A stretch of 64,000 nucleotides of DNA from Saturnia japonica (GCA_033032175.1 CM065318.1:6944001-7008000); one strand, 5' to 3'. Positions 23,521 to 34,484 are shown, counted from the stretch's first letter. The notes: a model not told the origin generated them from the sequence alone. Translations and numbers: made by a program.

Positions 23521-23994
23521 ATAATAATTACATCGTTCATTTTAACTAGCCAATAGCCGAGATATTCCAAATTGAAAAACTAATTTAAGATGTCATTATA
23601 CGAATTTTATTATTTACTTACAATATTAAAAGAAGTAAACCGGATTAAAATATATTCATTCTATATAAATTATTCCAAATGTTTAAATGTGTTATACGAT
23701 TAACAAGTAATTAATACAAAAACATCGATGATCATGTCATTACCTCATGACGGTTTAGAAATACATAACAGGACAACCTACAGTTAGCTGTATACTGGTG
23801 GACTAGTCACTATGACAAATTTTATCACGTGTTTTATAATTCGTACACACATACCCTACCATACTGCGCTTTCATTAGTGAGCCATATTACTATAAAATA
23901 ATTAACTATTATTTGATTTTATGTGAAAAGACTCTTTAGTAAATACGCATACAATTTATATCGTATGATATCATTATATTTAGTTGTTTTTTTA
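23521..23994. other. No feature recognised
   Basis: AT-rich DNA. Confidence 0.45.
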
Positions 23995-24250
23995 TACAAA
24001 AATGACAAACAAGCATACGGCCCCCTTGATGGTAAGCGGCTATTATATGCAACTAATATCATAGTTAGGTATTACTGTAGGGTGGAGGTATTCCACCAGT
24101 CGGACTGCCCCAAGAAGAGAGATGTCTCTAAAGAAATTTCTCTGTACCCTACCTCTCTTTAAATTCCCCCTTCCCCGAGGACTTCTGGAAACGCTACTCA
24201 GCGCAGGAATACAATACTAGGTTATTTGGTTGCGATTTTCTCTGTTTGTC
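23995..24250 (+). repeat. Rep-F copy 2
   Basis: 'tgacaaacaagcatacggcc', 'ccttgatggtaagcggc', 'agtcggactgccccaag', 'aagaaatttctctgtaccct', 'aggttatttggttgcgattt'. The 79-codon ORF at 23923-24162 only reads through this repeat. Confidence 0.6.
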
Positions 24251-24480
24251 GTTGTGGCCGCATCACGCAAAACCAACTGGATAAATTTGGTAAAAAAAAT
24301 TACTTCTTCGATACTTGGTCCTTGCCAAAAAAATCACTATATCTTCATTCAATAAATAGTTATTAAAATTTTAAGAAACTACGATTTTTATACGTACTGC
24401 GCGTTCAGCGATGTGTTTTCTTGTCGTGGTGTTAATACAATAAACACCGTAGAAGAAGTCGCGGGTGTCAGGTAGTAGTA
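24235..24480 (+). mobile_element. Hel-I copy 2, worn
   Basis: Shares 'ttcgatacttggtcctt', 'actgcgcgttcagcgatg' and 'ttttcttgtcgtg' with 19911-20171. The terminal CTAG is changed to GTAG at about 24471-24474 and the start overlaps the end of Rep-F. Confidence 0.5.
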
Positions 24481-25902
24481 AATATAAGTTATAGTTATGT
24501 CTCTCATTTTTACAAAAGATTTGTATAATTATCAAAAATTTTTGTGTGCCGCCCATAACTACGTGTAATTAGATAAAAGGTTTTTTAAATGAAAATTATT
24601 ACAATTAAAAAATGCAAATCTTGAAATAAATAAAACTAATCCAAATTTAAACTTAGTTTACGATTCTATAACTAATAATTACTGATTATAAATGAGTATA
24701 TAATAATAATATATATGAATATTAATAAAATATTCTCACATGTCTTTATAGAAATGTTATAGCAACATTATTGAATCAATCAGATTTCACATATAATAAA
24801 GAAGGCAGAATCCTACAGAAACGTTCACACGTTGCCACACAGTTTACGACACACGTTGTATTTTACTTTTAAATAGTATTTTGATGTATGCTTCAATAAA
24901 ACAATAAACATAAAATTAATTCACTTTGTAAGCCTTTATAAGCCAGTGTTATTTCTGTTTCGACGCAAGTATGCCGTGTTTGTGTTATTTTTTGTGTGAA
25001 GTATCATTTATGAAGAATTATAGTTGACGAGTATGGATTATTTGAAGCGATGCGGTACAAATATTGGCAAGAGAACTAAAAATTTGGCTAAAACATTTTC
25101 AGCAAACGACGTATATTCACCAAGTATGATTTGATTTTGTAATATTTTTTTACAATATTTCTAGTTTTTTTTTTTCAATTTCATTTAACGCAGTCGGAAT
25201 AAAGAAGGTCATGTACTTTTTATATTAAACGTTGGCGAATGAATGTACTACATATTGTGTAAACTTTAGAAAAGATCGATCTAAACATTTCCGATGCTAA
25301 TGTAGATTCCATTACGATCATATCCTCAGAATAATTCGTGTAATGTAAACATATTACGCTTAAAAACGGAAACGAGTATGTATACCACAAAAGATTCCAA
25401 TATAATTTTAAAAACGTAAATAAAAACGTACCAATAGTTCCTCTATATTTATCCCGATAACTTATATTTGTATAAAAATTTATTCCAGTTTTTGTTGTCC
25501 AAGCTGTGTGCTCTCCCAAGAGGTAAAAACAACAAGCGAACAAAAACGAAGGCATGTGTTTGTGAAAGCTGATATAACACAAGACATGTGCTTTCTCGTT
25601 TAATAGATTTTTTTTTTTTTTTTTTAAGAAATAAAACTGTGTGAAGCTCCTTATAGCGTAGTTAATACGAGTATAATATATTAATTTATAACGTGGAAAA
25701 AGACGCATGGCAATAGGTCATTAGTTAGACCATTAGTCAGATGCTATTATAAATAATGCGTTTGATAATACACAATACGTATACGTACAATGAAGTATAA
25801 ATTTAAAGGACGCAATTTCGAGCTACCTTGGCTGGTGCCAAGAGATTCCATCCGGCTATGAGTTCGTGTGATCAAAGAATTTGACTAATGTGCACTAACC
25901 TT
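24481..25902. other. No gene recognised
   Basis: AT-rich DNA with long T runs at 25160-25175 and 25607-25625. The 162-codon minus ORF at 25220-25708 is Y/F/K/S-rich with a run of lysines, without domain character, and is most likely chance. Confidence 0.45.
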
Positions 25903-26253
25903 TTTTTTTACATGGAGAAACCCGTCATGGGTATACACCCGCCCTGGGGGACGAATGGCTATGTGAGACTCCTACTCACTAAAACTATACGGTGTACCAT
26001 CCGCCGCCTCAATGGGGTGACGCGGGGCCGCGTGTAGTATTCATACCGTGTCGCCCCGGCGGCCGGCCCGGCAATTCCGGGCTCCGGCCAAAATGAGAGA
26101 GCTCTGTACGCCCTAGCTGCCTCCTACGTCCACCGAACCGTGCAATAGAAAGACGGAACCCCCGACCCGTCTCCCCTGGTTTGGCTAGGGTAGTGGGAGT
26201 TGGCGGATGAAGCGCCTCCTCCGACCACTCGTTCGTCTTTGGCGGAGGGTCGC

Positions 26254-26960
26254 TTAGAGGATCCTCCTCGCGAGCCCTCTCCGCGGCCTCCTACTGTGAG
26301 ATGACGTCCTCGCAGAAGGAGACCATTGCAGACCATACCCCCTCACTGTGGAGCATGGCCTTGACCACACCCGACAGCGAGAGGTTCCTTCCAACCACCG
26401 CTGCCAGAGCGCGTTGCCGCTCATCCCACGCAGCACACTCAGAGAAAGTGTGCTGCGCAGTATCTTCCGCAGCACCGCACTTATAGCACGCGGCTGCCTA
26501 TGCGGGCTATTCTATGCAGGTACCATCCGAAACAGCTATGTCCGGACAGCACCTGCACGAGCCTGAACGTTAGGGAACCCTGCTCCCTATTAATCCACTG
26601 TTCAAGGACCATAGGACAATAGGACGGCGTCTATAGTATGACGACCATAGCGCTCGCCCGCCAGGTCCCGTCCCCATCGCCGCAGCACCTCCACTCTAGC
26701 TTCCCGCCTCCGCTGTTTGACCTCCGTGGGAGCCGGAGGTTCCCCTATTTGTTTTCTCGCCATCGTGAAACGATAGACGGCGGCGAGCACCTCCGCCTCC
26801 AACTCCCACGGTGGGGAGCCGGCGAGCACAAAAGCTGCCCCCGCGGACACCGACCGGTTCCCGCGAATGGCCCTCAGCACCACAACACGCTGCGCAGCAC
26901 GCAGCACGCGTTTATTGTGGACACTGAGGGCGTCCACTCAGATCGGTGCCCCGTAGACGG
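26254..26960 (-). pseudogene. R1-clade ORF2: C-terminal domain with CCHC finger
   Basis: The open part 26602-26937 reads 'DALSVHNKRVLRAAQRVVVL', 'RAIRGNRSVS' and 'VLAGSPPWELEAEVLAAVYR', the conserved region after the RT palm in R1-type ORF2. Farther 3', in another frame, 26430-26490 gives a finger of the form CX2CX8HX4C ('CYKCGAAEDTAQHTFSEC'). A tail follows containing 'SFCEDVIS' and a premature TAG at 26291-26293. The domain is split by at least one frameshift between 26602 and 26490. This finger is thought to help bind template RNA in such elements. Short plus-strand ORFs over the same stretch reflect GC content. Confidence 0.8.
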
Positions 26961-26980
26961 CCATACTACGCACGACCTCC

Positions 26981-27390
26981 TCATACAGCCGGCGGCAGCT
27001 CGAACCCGATGTCAGGTGACACCGCCAACAGCCTCTCCCCTCGACCCGTTACCTCCGTGGACAGTGCCTTCTGGGCAGTGAGGGCGTCCACTGTAGATCG
27101 CCCCACCCGGAAGCCGTACTGCCCGTCTGATAGTTCCGGCCCCACCTCCTTCATGTGCCGGACGACACGAGAAGCAATAATGCACTCAAGCATTTTCCCC
27201 ATGTCGTCCAACAGTCCAAGGGGTCGGTAGAATGACGGGAAGTCCGGAGGGCGACCCTCCTTCGTTAGGAGACACAGCCGCCCCTCCTTTCAAAGATTCG
27301 GGAACCGTCAAACCGCAATGCATCGGTCGAACAGCTCCCGAAGCTCTCCCACTAAATGGCCGAGCGCCAACGACAGTACTTCGTCCAGAA
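26981..27390 (-). pseudogene. R1-clade ORF2: reverse transcriptase N-terminal part
   Basis: Pieces in two frames. First 'LVGELRELFDRCIAV' (27308-27360 region), the helix before RT motif 1 in R1 elements. Then the open stretch 26981-27211 with 'DDMGKMLECIIASRVVRHMK' followed by 'ELSDGQYGFRVGRSTVDAL', the classic finger region (motifs 1-2) of LINE reverse transcriptases. It continues to 'LLAVSPDI', where an active copy would enter the catalytic A motif; here the reading leaves the family and runs to a stop. The YxDD box is absent. At least one frameshift lies between the two pieces, near 27215-27300. Non-functional. Confidence 0.8.
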
Positions 27391-27595
27391 CAGTCGGAGA
27401 CTGCCCCAAGTAGAAAGAAATCTCCAAAGTAATTTCTCTGTGCTTTCCCTCTCTTTGAACTCCCCCATCCTTCCCCAAGGAGCTCTGGAAACCCTGCTCA
27501 AGACAGGAACATAACACTAGGTTATGTGGCTGTGATTTCGTTTAGGATGGTACCTCGACAGTCGAACTGTCCCAATTAGAGAGAAATTTTGTATA
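27390..27595 (+). repeat. Rep-F copy 3, about 1.2 tandem units
   Basis: 'cagtcggagactgcccca' at 27391 recurs as 'cagtcgaactgtcccaa' at 27559, 168 bp later. Between them lie 'aatttctctgtgctttccct', 'ccttccccaaggagctctgg' and 'aacactaggttatgtggctg'. This directly shows the tandem nature of Rep-F. Confidence 0.65.
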
Positions 27596-28661
27596 ATAAT
27601 TTATACTTTTAATGTAAATATATTCCAAAATTTCCAAAGCACATTACATTTAACCAATGTCAAGTAGATAGAATATTTTTCTAATGTTCAAAGTTCAACC
27701 AACGCTCTAGCAAAATGATGGCACCATTGCTAGAACCTATCAGAGAGTATTTGTAGCAACTCAATATTCATGTTCCTTATAATTTTTTAAATTAAATTTA
27801 CTTGTTTAATAACCAAATAACGCAAGTTTATGAATTAAAATAGAAACAGCTAACTACATGACAAATCGGGATCCCGACAAAAACGTTGAAAAATAGTTTA
27901 TGAAGATGTGCATTGTCTAAAGAGTTTTACAGAGAAAATGAACGCAATATTTTTTAAACTCTTTGGTCGCAATGTCCCGTACATATTTCTACAGTATAGC
28001 AGTAGTTTTCGCACTCCAATATTTCACTCTAAAGGATGGAAGAAACACGAGCTGTTTTAATTTAATCCTTAGAAGTAGTTACCTATCAATATAAACATAG
28101 AACTATGATTGTTTGAAGTTGATTATAAGTAGCTACGGGTTAATGCGACCACTTAGTGTTATCATAAAATACTTGAATTAGTCAACTAATATTTCGTTTT
28201 ATCAATGATAATTAATAAGAGCGGTTAAAGACGACCTTTTTCATCGGGAAGATATGACATCTACTTAATTGGAGGTGAACATTCTTTCGCTAGCCATCTC
28301 AATACCTGCGGAGTTAGGACTGCAATGTTTTAATTAAGGCACACTTTTATGGTTATATCTCGTTCATTATTATTTATCACAACGTCACTTTTATATTAAA
28401 TGTTTCTTTATAGTTCAATGTATGTTAATTGTTTTGTTATGGTTATCTTGTTCCGCTCGATGCGCTCGTTTTAGGCGTTTGTTTAAGTGAGACTGCTGGT
28501 CGCGAGTTTGTTGTGAGTTGTCCGCTTTAAAGTCAGCAGTTTACTCGAACCCGATGTTCAGTTACATCAGACCAAACAATACCCATTATTGGTAATTTCA
28601 CCAGGGATATTAACCTAATTCCTATATTTTCTATAAAACAAAACGTTTTATATTTTTTATA
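27596..28661. other. No gene recognised
   Basis: AT-rich DNA; 28440-28560 is a little richer in CG dinucleotides but lacks an open frame or clear promoter motif. Confidence 0.45.
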
Positions 28662-28966
28662 GGTTTAGCGTTTGGCCACAATTTCATCTGGAGTTGAGTA
28701 ACCATGTAACCCAGGATTGAACACGTTAACCCTAGTGGGAGAACTGGCTCTCAAGTGCAGTTGCTAGAACACACCTATGGGTGCTTGGTAACATATTATC
28801 AATTTGAGAGTGGTAGTTAGCCAGGCGGGTATTAGAAAATTCCCTACCACCATGCTATGGTTTCATAACAATGTTTTCCTTCACCGAAAGCTCAGGCTCA
28901 TTGCAGGGATTTGAACTCACGTCGATCGACGCAGTGTCACAACATGCTACAACTGTGCCATAATTG
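28662..28966 (-). mobile_element. SINE-2 copy, near full length
   Basis: The reverse complement carries the tRNA-like head with 'gagttcaaatccctgc' (B box) and the body shared with 8973-9240. On the plus strand this shows as 'gaactggctctcaagtgcag', 'gctagaacacacctatggg', 'ctaccaccatgctatggttt' and 'ccttcaccgaaagctcaggc'. Confidence 0.7.
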
Positions 28967-30214
28967 CATTAAATTTAAAAATGTTTCGACATTGTTCTAT
29001 ATCTGCCTATCCCACAAGGGTGATACTTATAGATCCATCTCAATAACAATTAGATATATACGACGTAAATAAATTATTACTAACAGACCCTACCTATTTG
29101 CGATAAATATTTTAAATAATTATGAACATAAAAATGATAATATATTTTACAATCATAACAAAAACCGGAAACGGTATGATAATACACAATCTATTTCGAT
29201 TTTTCGAGTCACGATCATACTTATGTAAGCTGAAAACGACACTGTTTTACAAAGGAATAAAGAAAGATCGCTTATTTACTCATATGAAAGAAAATATCTA
29301 TTTGTTGACATAAATACTATTGAGCGGATCAAACAATCTAATAAAATGGAATCGTTTATTCGAATAAACATTATCATTCGCCTTTACGTTTATGAAAGAC
29401 GACTTACACAGCGTCAAGAAGATATTTCTTAACCCTTTGGCTCCTAGACGTCACAAAAATGTAAGTAAAGTTGGCATATTAAATTTCATCTCCGGGATTA
29501 GCTTTTATAAGGGAGCGTTCACTAATTACGTGAACACAAAACTGGGGCGTCAGGGATACGGCAAAATCAATTAAAAATTTTACGTTGACTTTAAAGGAGA
29601 TGGATACTCTTTTATATAGATATGGGTCTGCGTAAAAAAGAGATGTAAAAATATGAAAACAGTCACTGCAAAAAAGTGGATTTTTTGCAATCTAAAAGCA
29701 GAGATTTAGAATATTTCGTAAAATCGAAGTCATGTAATTAACTTCAATTAAACTATTATTGAAGTAGGATTAATATTAAAAAAGTGTTATGTTTATTATC
29801 TTTTAAAGATATTAGTTTACTTATTTTGTTGATTATGAATATTAAATGTAGATTTTAAAAACAAAAATATATTCGATTTTATAAACCATAATTCAACTAA
29901 TTACATTCTGGGCCAAGAAATACCCGTCTCCTTTAGAGAATTTAAAGTCAACAGGAAATACTTATTATTATTTTATATAGTATATAATACAGATAAAATA
30001 TTGTGTAGGCCCGGGATTTCCGTAGAAGATATCAGCATTGACGCTTTGGTATTTAGTGGCGTGCAGCAAAACACAGAAACATGTCAAATAAAATTAATTA
30101 TTGAAAAGGTATAGCGTAAATCCCACATAAGGAGAGAATGGCTCCCTATCACAACATTTTACCGAATCTCATAAATGGGGAGGGCGTCAAAATAAAAAGA
30201 ACTTCTTACTTCTA
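28967..30214. other. No gene recognised
   Basis: AT-rich DNA with short ORFs (29122-29313, 29392-29574). A strong-looking donor 'aaat|gtaagtaaag' at 29461 has no convincing exon upstream of it. Confidence 0.45.
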
Positions 30215-30600
30215 CTAAGGTACTTACTTAGGTACTTCTTTCCAAACAAAAATAACTCCAAAAATTTTACTCCGCGTTCCAACGAAATGATGAAATCAAT
30301 GATAATAATGTGATTTCGTTTTACAGGTTTTTTTTTTATTTTGAAAAAAATAATCAATTAAAGAAAAAAAAAATTATAATATATATTTAATATAAATATA
30401 TATTTAAAGTATATTATTTTTACACGAAAAAAATAATTAGTCAGTAAAATGAATTCACATTGTTCACAAAATGTACTTCCGACACATGATACGCGTGTAG
30501 CTCTAAATTTTACCCTCTATAAAATGCGTAAAACTTCAAAATTTCACGTAATTAATGGACGTTAGGCTAATTTGAAGGCGGCTAAATACTCGTATTTTAA
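30215..30600 (+). repeat. Rep-L copy without SINE
   Basis: Shares 'aacaaaaataactccaaaaa', 'gatgaaatca', 'gtgatttcgttttac' and 'acttccgacacatgatacgc', 'gtagctctaaatttta' with 37735-38290, where SINE-1 is inserted. Includes an AT-only palindromic tract at about 30376-30405. Confidence 0.55.
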
Positions 30601-31055
30601 GTAATTGTTCGGTTTAATGTTCTATTCAGGTTCATTATATATAATCGTTACATATGGTTGTTATGATCCTCATGCGCTTGGGCGCCATTTCAAATCCTAA
30701 AATGAATCTGAGAAAATATTGAACAGCTGTAAAAGAGTTCCACAATATAAACTAATAGTACCACAACAAGAAATGTAATACAATAGTATTACAGCTACCT
30801 ATAGGAAATATTAAACATAAACATAACATTAACTGATAATGGTGTGGTATTTGCTAATATCTCTCAATTATTACAGTGCATTCAAGGAGCTGTTATCTGT
30901 GCCATGTGTGCTAATAAATGTTTTCCCAATTTATATTTAAAGTTACTAACACTTCTTATCGCGTTCAATTTTTTGGCTCAACTTCACGAACCTTCGCCAT
31001 ACTTGATTAACTTTAATTATATATGCTATCTTGTGTTATACCAACAATAAGTAAC
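30601..31055. other. No feature recognised
   Basis: AT-rich DNA; the 68-codon ORF at 30844 has no domain character. Confidence 0.4.
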
Positions 31056-31216
31056 TACCAAACTCAAGTTGAAAATTCAATATCTGTCGCCATGGACTTA
31101 TAGGCGCGTGTTCCGGTAAATTTACTTGAGAGCCAGTTCCCCCACTAGGCCATCTTACCATGTTGTCACTTGGGCCACATCTTCACTTAACATCAGATGA
31201 GATTGTGGACAAACGT
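31056..31216 (+). mobile_element. SINE-2 fragment (3' half)
   Basis: Matches the 3' half of 8973-9240: 'caagttgaaaattcaat', 'cgtgttccgg', 'gttgtcacttgggccacatc', 'cttaacatcagatgagattg'. The tRNA-like head is missing. Confidence 0.6.
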
Positions 31217-31236
31217 TAGAAAGAAAGAAGAAAGAA

Positions 31237-31670
31237 CTAGCTGTGCCCGCGGCTTCGCTCACGTGGACTATAGAATGTCCCGCGTCAATCTTGCTCCCCC
31301 GCTCCCAGCTATTTTAAATACAAAAATGCTTACTTAGTTAGAGGGTGTTAGAGGTATAGAGTGTATAGACGTATACTGTAGCTAACTTTTGTGTAGGTCT
31401 TTTCATGTTTACAATTATGTTGTACATAAATTTGCCATATCTTTTATGATTTACTCAGCGTAAGCCATTTAAGCACACGAATTGATTCACCATGACCAGT
31501 TTTTTATTATTTGTGCAGAACCCTAATTCTTTTTCTAAAATAAAAGTAGCCTAAGTTACTCTCTATAAAGTCAGCTATCTATCAGTGAAGGTTTCGTCAA
31601 AATCAGTCCAACCGTTTCGGAGATTACCCGGAGCAAACAGACAGACCAAAATTTTATAAATGGTTTTTTT
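31237..31670 (-). mobile_element. Hel-D copy 2
   Basis: The plus strand starts 'a|ctagctgtgcccgcggcttc' and 'gctcacgtggacta', matches 23084-23520, and keeps the later part 'aaaatcagtccaaccgtttc', 'ggagcaaacagacagacc' typical of these repeats. The TC end is not resolved. Confidence 0.65.
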
Positions 31671-32154
31671 TTTATAGGTATCGTATATACTTTCATATGC
31701 ATTTAGTAAAAAACTTTTATTTTGACATTTCAAACAGACACTTCAATTTTATTAATTGTATAGATTAAAAAAATATATCGATATCATAATACGGTGGTAG
31801 TAGAAATTAAAAATCTGCACATAAAGAACTTGTCGGTCCAATTGAGAGCCATTCCCATACTAAGACCAAGCATGTAATGTCATGTTCTCTACATAAGATC
31901 GCAGCCAAATAACCTTGTGATGTGTTCCTTCAGTGAGTGAAGTTCCATTACTCGCTACTTCTGTGTGAGCCTACTTCTTAAATATATAAATACACTCTGT
32001 GGATAAGCAGTCACTCTCCTAGCCCAGTCAGACACAGCGACGTTCCGTTAAACGTGGAGCTTAATTCAAACGTTGTCAAAAAATGTTTTTAATTATGTTA
32101 TCATAAATATTGAACTTAGGTGTAGGACTTAAATGTTATTGTGGTAGATAGGTA

Positions 32155-32320
32155 GACTGGAGGCAAAATCGGTAGAATTTAGACTACGACTAGGATGGTT
32201 CCATATCTCCTCGGGAAAAGGAGGTCGAAGTCGACATTAAGCTATTGATATCTCTATTACAAGCGTCCATAAGTTACGCTAACCGCTTACTAACATTCGG
32301 GCCGTTCGCTTGTTTGTCAT
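32155..32320 (-). repeat. Rep-F fragment
   Basis: On the minus strand it reads 'gatgacaaacaagcgaacgg', 'gttagtaagcggttagcgt', 'atggacgcttgtaata' and, later, 'cccgaggagatatggaac', matching the start and the 'ccccaaggagctctggaaac' part of Rep-F. Confidence 0.5.
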
Positions 32321-32382
32321 CTTAGATGTATAAAAAAGTGACTACTTGAATCCATTCAGCCAAAAGACGTCCATTATGTCCA

Positions 32383-32520
32383 TTAGGTTTCCGCAACCTT
32401 TACAAGATCATTGGTCCACTTTGAGGTGAGTCTGCCCACGTTGCGTCTTCCGGTATGCGGCCGCCACTCGAGAACTTTACGGCCCCAATGGCCATCCGGT
32501 CTACGAGCAATGTGCCCTGT
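32383..32520 (-). pseudogene. RTE LINE ORF2, 3' segment in sense orientation
   Basis: The minus strand reads 'GHIARRPDGHWGRKVLEWRP' then 'HTGRRNVGRLTSKWTNDLVK', the conserved region after the reverse transcriptase in RTE-clade ORF2. The reading stops at 32383-32385 after 'VAET'; the usual remaining residues are lost, but a 'WTSFG'-stop like ending can be seen at about 32357-32375, which suggests a short internal deletion. It lies head to head with the segment at 32528-32680. Confidence 0.75.
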
Positions 32521-32527
32521 GAATAAA

Positions 32528-32680
32528 CTTGATATGATAAGAATGCTCAAGGTTACCAAAAAGGCAATGAAGAGGGCTGTGCTCTGAGTGTCTCTGCGTG
32601 ATCGATTCAGAAACGAGGAGATCCGTAAAAGAACCAGAATCAATTATATAGCTCTCAGAATTGCTAGACTATATGAATAA
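32528..32680 (+). pseudogene. RTE LINE ORF2, upstream segment in inverted orientation
   Basis: The plus strand reads 'LDMIRMLKVTKKAMKRAVL', a stop, then 'VSLRDRFRNEEIRKRTRI' and 'IALRIARL'. In RTE ORF2 this stretch lies directly before the 'GHIARR' region, which here is on the opposite strand at 32383-32520. The two pieces are neighbours in the parent protein but inverted in the DNA. One in-frame TGA (at about 32582-32584) shows decay. Confidence 0.75.
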
Positions 32681-33489
32681 TTTGATGTAACTTAAATTAA
32701 TGGTATAATATGTTGTGAGCCTCGTACAGTGCAGTTTAATGATACGAACGCAGCTCAAACATTTTTTTTCATATTGTGATCAACACAAAACGTCTCGATT
32801 ATGTTGCAAATTTTTCGACAGTCGTGAAGAATTTGACTGATACATTTCGTTCCGTTTGACAATGTCGATACCAGCTTACCGGGCGCTTACATTGTTTATA
32901 TATTATGTATGTAGTATATTAGCGTACACACTTACAAGCTAACAGCCATCACAACCGACAATACTTAACATTGAGCCTTGATCTTGCCACAGATTGTTAA
33001 AATGATAGCACAATATATGCACATATATAAGTACATATACTATTCACAACACTACATTACATGAACCATAATGTGTTAGTTTTGTAAATAAATTTCTATA
33101 TTTAAATTAAAGTTTATTGTTTTTATTTATATAGTTTAAAGTAAGTTCTTAATATTAAACTTACAAAATCAAATTCACTTTGAATACCTATATTATCTTC
33201 ATAACAAAATTTAAACAAAGCGAATTATAATACGACCACTGGAACCATATTTGCATCTTAGAATAAACAAAAAGATTAGGTTTATTCCTTCAAAAATAAC
33301 TATATTAATTACTGCATTGCACGGATTTATAAAAACTCTATATTTATTATTATAATCACAATTGAAGAAGTATATACCAATGAATCTATTACATAAAGGA
33401 CTTGCCTTTGTATCTATTTATATGCTAGGTGTATTAATACAATTTACTGATATTAAGTGACGACGTTGTGGAAGACTATACATTAAACC
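32681..33489. other. No gene recognised
   Basis: AT-rich DNA with short TA-rich tracts. Confidence 0.45.
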
Positions 33490-33705
33490 TAGAATGGCAG
33501 TTGGTCTTTAAGCCGGCTAACTGAACACACTAATTGGTACTTGGCACTAGATTTTCATCTTAAGGATGCTTACTACCATCGCTAAAATATTATAGTCTCG
33601 ATACCGCTATGCTATGTTTTTCTCACGATATTTTGCCTTGCTGAAAACAAACTTAATTGTAGAATTCGGACTCTCATCTATTGACGCGGTGTACGAACAT
33701 TACCA
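33490..33705 (-). mobile_element. SINE-2 copy, strongly worn
   Basis: Weak but ordered similarity to the reverse complement of SINE-2: 'gaacacactaattggtactt', 'tactaccatcgctaaaata', 'ctatgctatgtttttctcac', 'gaattcggactctcatctat', 'gacgcggtgtacgaaca'. The 66-codon ORF at 33614 lies over it and is not coding. Confidence 0.5.
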
Positions 33706-33821
33706 CTCAGTCATTGTTATTTCAAATTCTAATCCTAAACAAAAAAAACTGTTTGTCATTATTTTGGAATCTGGATATCTAAGTATCATAACTATATTGC
33801 ACATATTGAAGTAATTAAGTA

Positions 33822-34410
33822 AATAGATGGTTTATTTGAACGCACTAATTTCTGAAACTACCTATCAGATTTTAAAAAATCTTCTTGAATTTGTTGGCCT
33901 ATTTATTGATCGAGGTTATAGATTAAATAATTTCGCGCTACGACACTAAGGAGCGGAGCTTTAACCATGTACGTCAAGCAATCTGGATATACGGTGACGT
34001 TGGTGGCGACGCGGTAGAGAGTTGGTCGAATAAATTTAACCCGTGGAGCACAGCTAGTAAAATATTTTCAGGATTAAATTAAGAGTTAAAGTTTGCACTA
34101 ACTTCTCGCATTCCTGGTATATAACAAAGAGAGATTGTAACTTTAACTCTTAATTTAATCCTGAAAATATTTTACTAGCTGTGCTCCACGGGTTAAATTT
34201 ATTCGACCAACTCTCTACCGCGTCGCCACCAACGTCACCGTATATCCAGATTGCTTGACGTACATGGTTACAGCTCCGCTCCTTAGTGTCGTAGCGCGAA
34301 ATTATTTAATCTATAACCTCGATCAATAAATAGGCCATAAAATTCAAGAAGATTTTTTTAAATCTGATAGGTAGTTTCAGAAATTAGTGCGTTCAAATAA
34401 ACCATCTATT
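33822..34410. repeat. Long near-perfect inverted repeat: two 272-bp arms, 45-bp loop
   Basis: Left arm 33822-34093 and right arm 34139-34410 are reverse complements with only four mismatches that I can count (near 33876, two near 33890 and one near 33961), about 98.5 per cent identity. The loop is 34094-34138. The right arm is the body of a complete Hel-A (34175-34432) plus 36 bp of flanking DNA beyond its CTAG end. The left arm is an inverted duplicate of the same stretch, lacking the last 22 bases of the element. Transcription through it would give a long, almost perfectly paired hairpin RNA. There is no ORF. Confidence 0.95.
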
Positions 34411-34432
34411 GCGCTTTATATATTAGTATGGA
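34175..34432 (-). mobile_element. Hel-A, complete 258-bp copy
   Basis: On the minus strand it begins TC after an A ('tccatactaatatataaag'), and ends 'gtggagcacagctag' before T. This fits the Helitron end rule at both ends. It is the reference Hel-A copy in the window and forms most of the right arm of the inverted repeat. No ORF. Confidence 0.75.
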
Positions 34433-34484
34433 TTATAATTACTTTTGTATCCAACTGAATTTAACAAAATAATATAAAAGTAAT

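Larger units (their letters stand above)
25903..27395 (-). mobile_element. R1-clade LINE, internally deleted and 5'-truncated
   Basis: A GC-rich block on the minus strand. The T run at 25902-25910 marks the poly(A) end; next to it lies a 3' UTR of about 380 bp. Reading 5' to 3' (high to low coordinate), it holds the start of a reverse transcriptase domain, a large deletion near 26960-26985 that removes the catalytic palm, then the C-terminal region with a CCHC finger. Nothing remains of ORF1 or the endonuclease. The left edge at about 27395 abuts Rep-F. No target-site duplication was found. The family call rests on characteristic motifs of the R1 group (R1/TRAS/SART and relatives). Confidence 0.85.

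Noticed and set aside
25220..25708. 162-codon minus-strand ORF, one of the longest by length
   Set aside because: Composition is Y/F/K/S-rich with a lysine run, no domain, no splice context, in a T-rich region; it is most likely a chance ORF.
26638..27230. Plus-strand ORFs of 147 and 94 codons
   Set aside because: Antisense to the R1-clade ORF2, in GC-rich DNA; the minus strand carries the recognised motifs.
29400..29574. Possible exon before the donor 'gtaagtaaag' at 29461
   Set aside because: The donor looks good, but no acceptor with a pyrimidine tract and no coding-like composition lies upstream.
30376..30405. AT-only palindromic tract
   Set aside because: Expected by chance in (TA)-rich low-complexity DNA.
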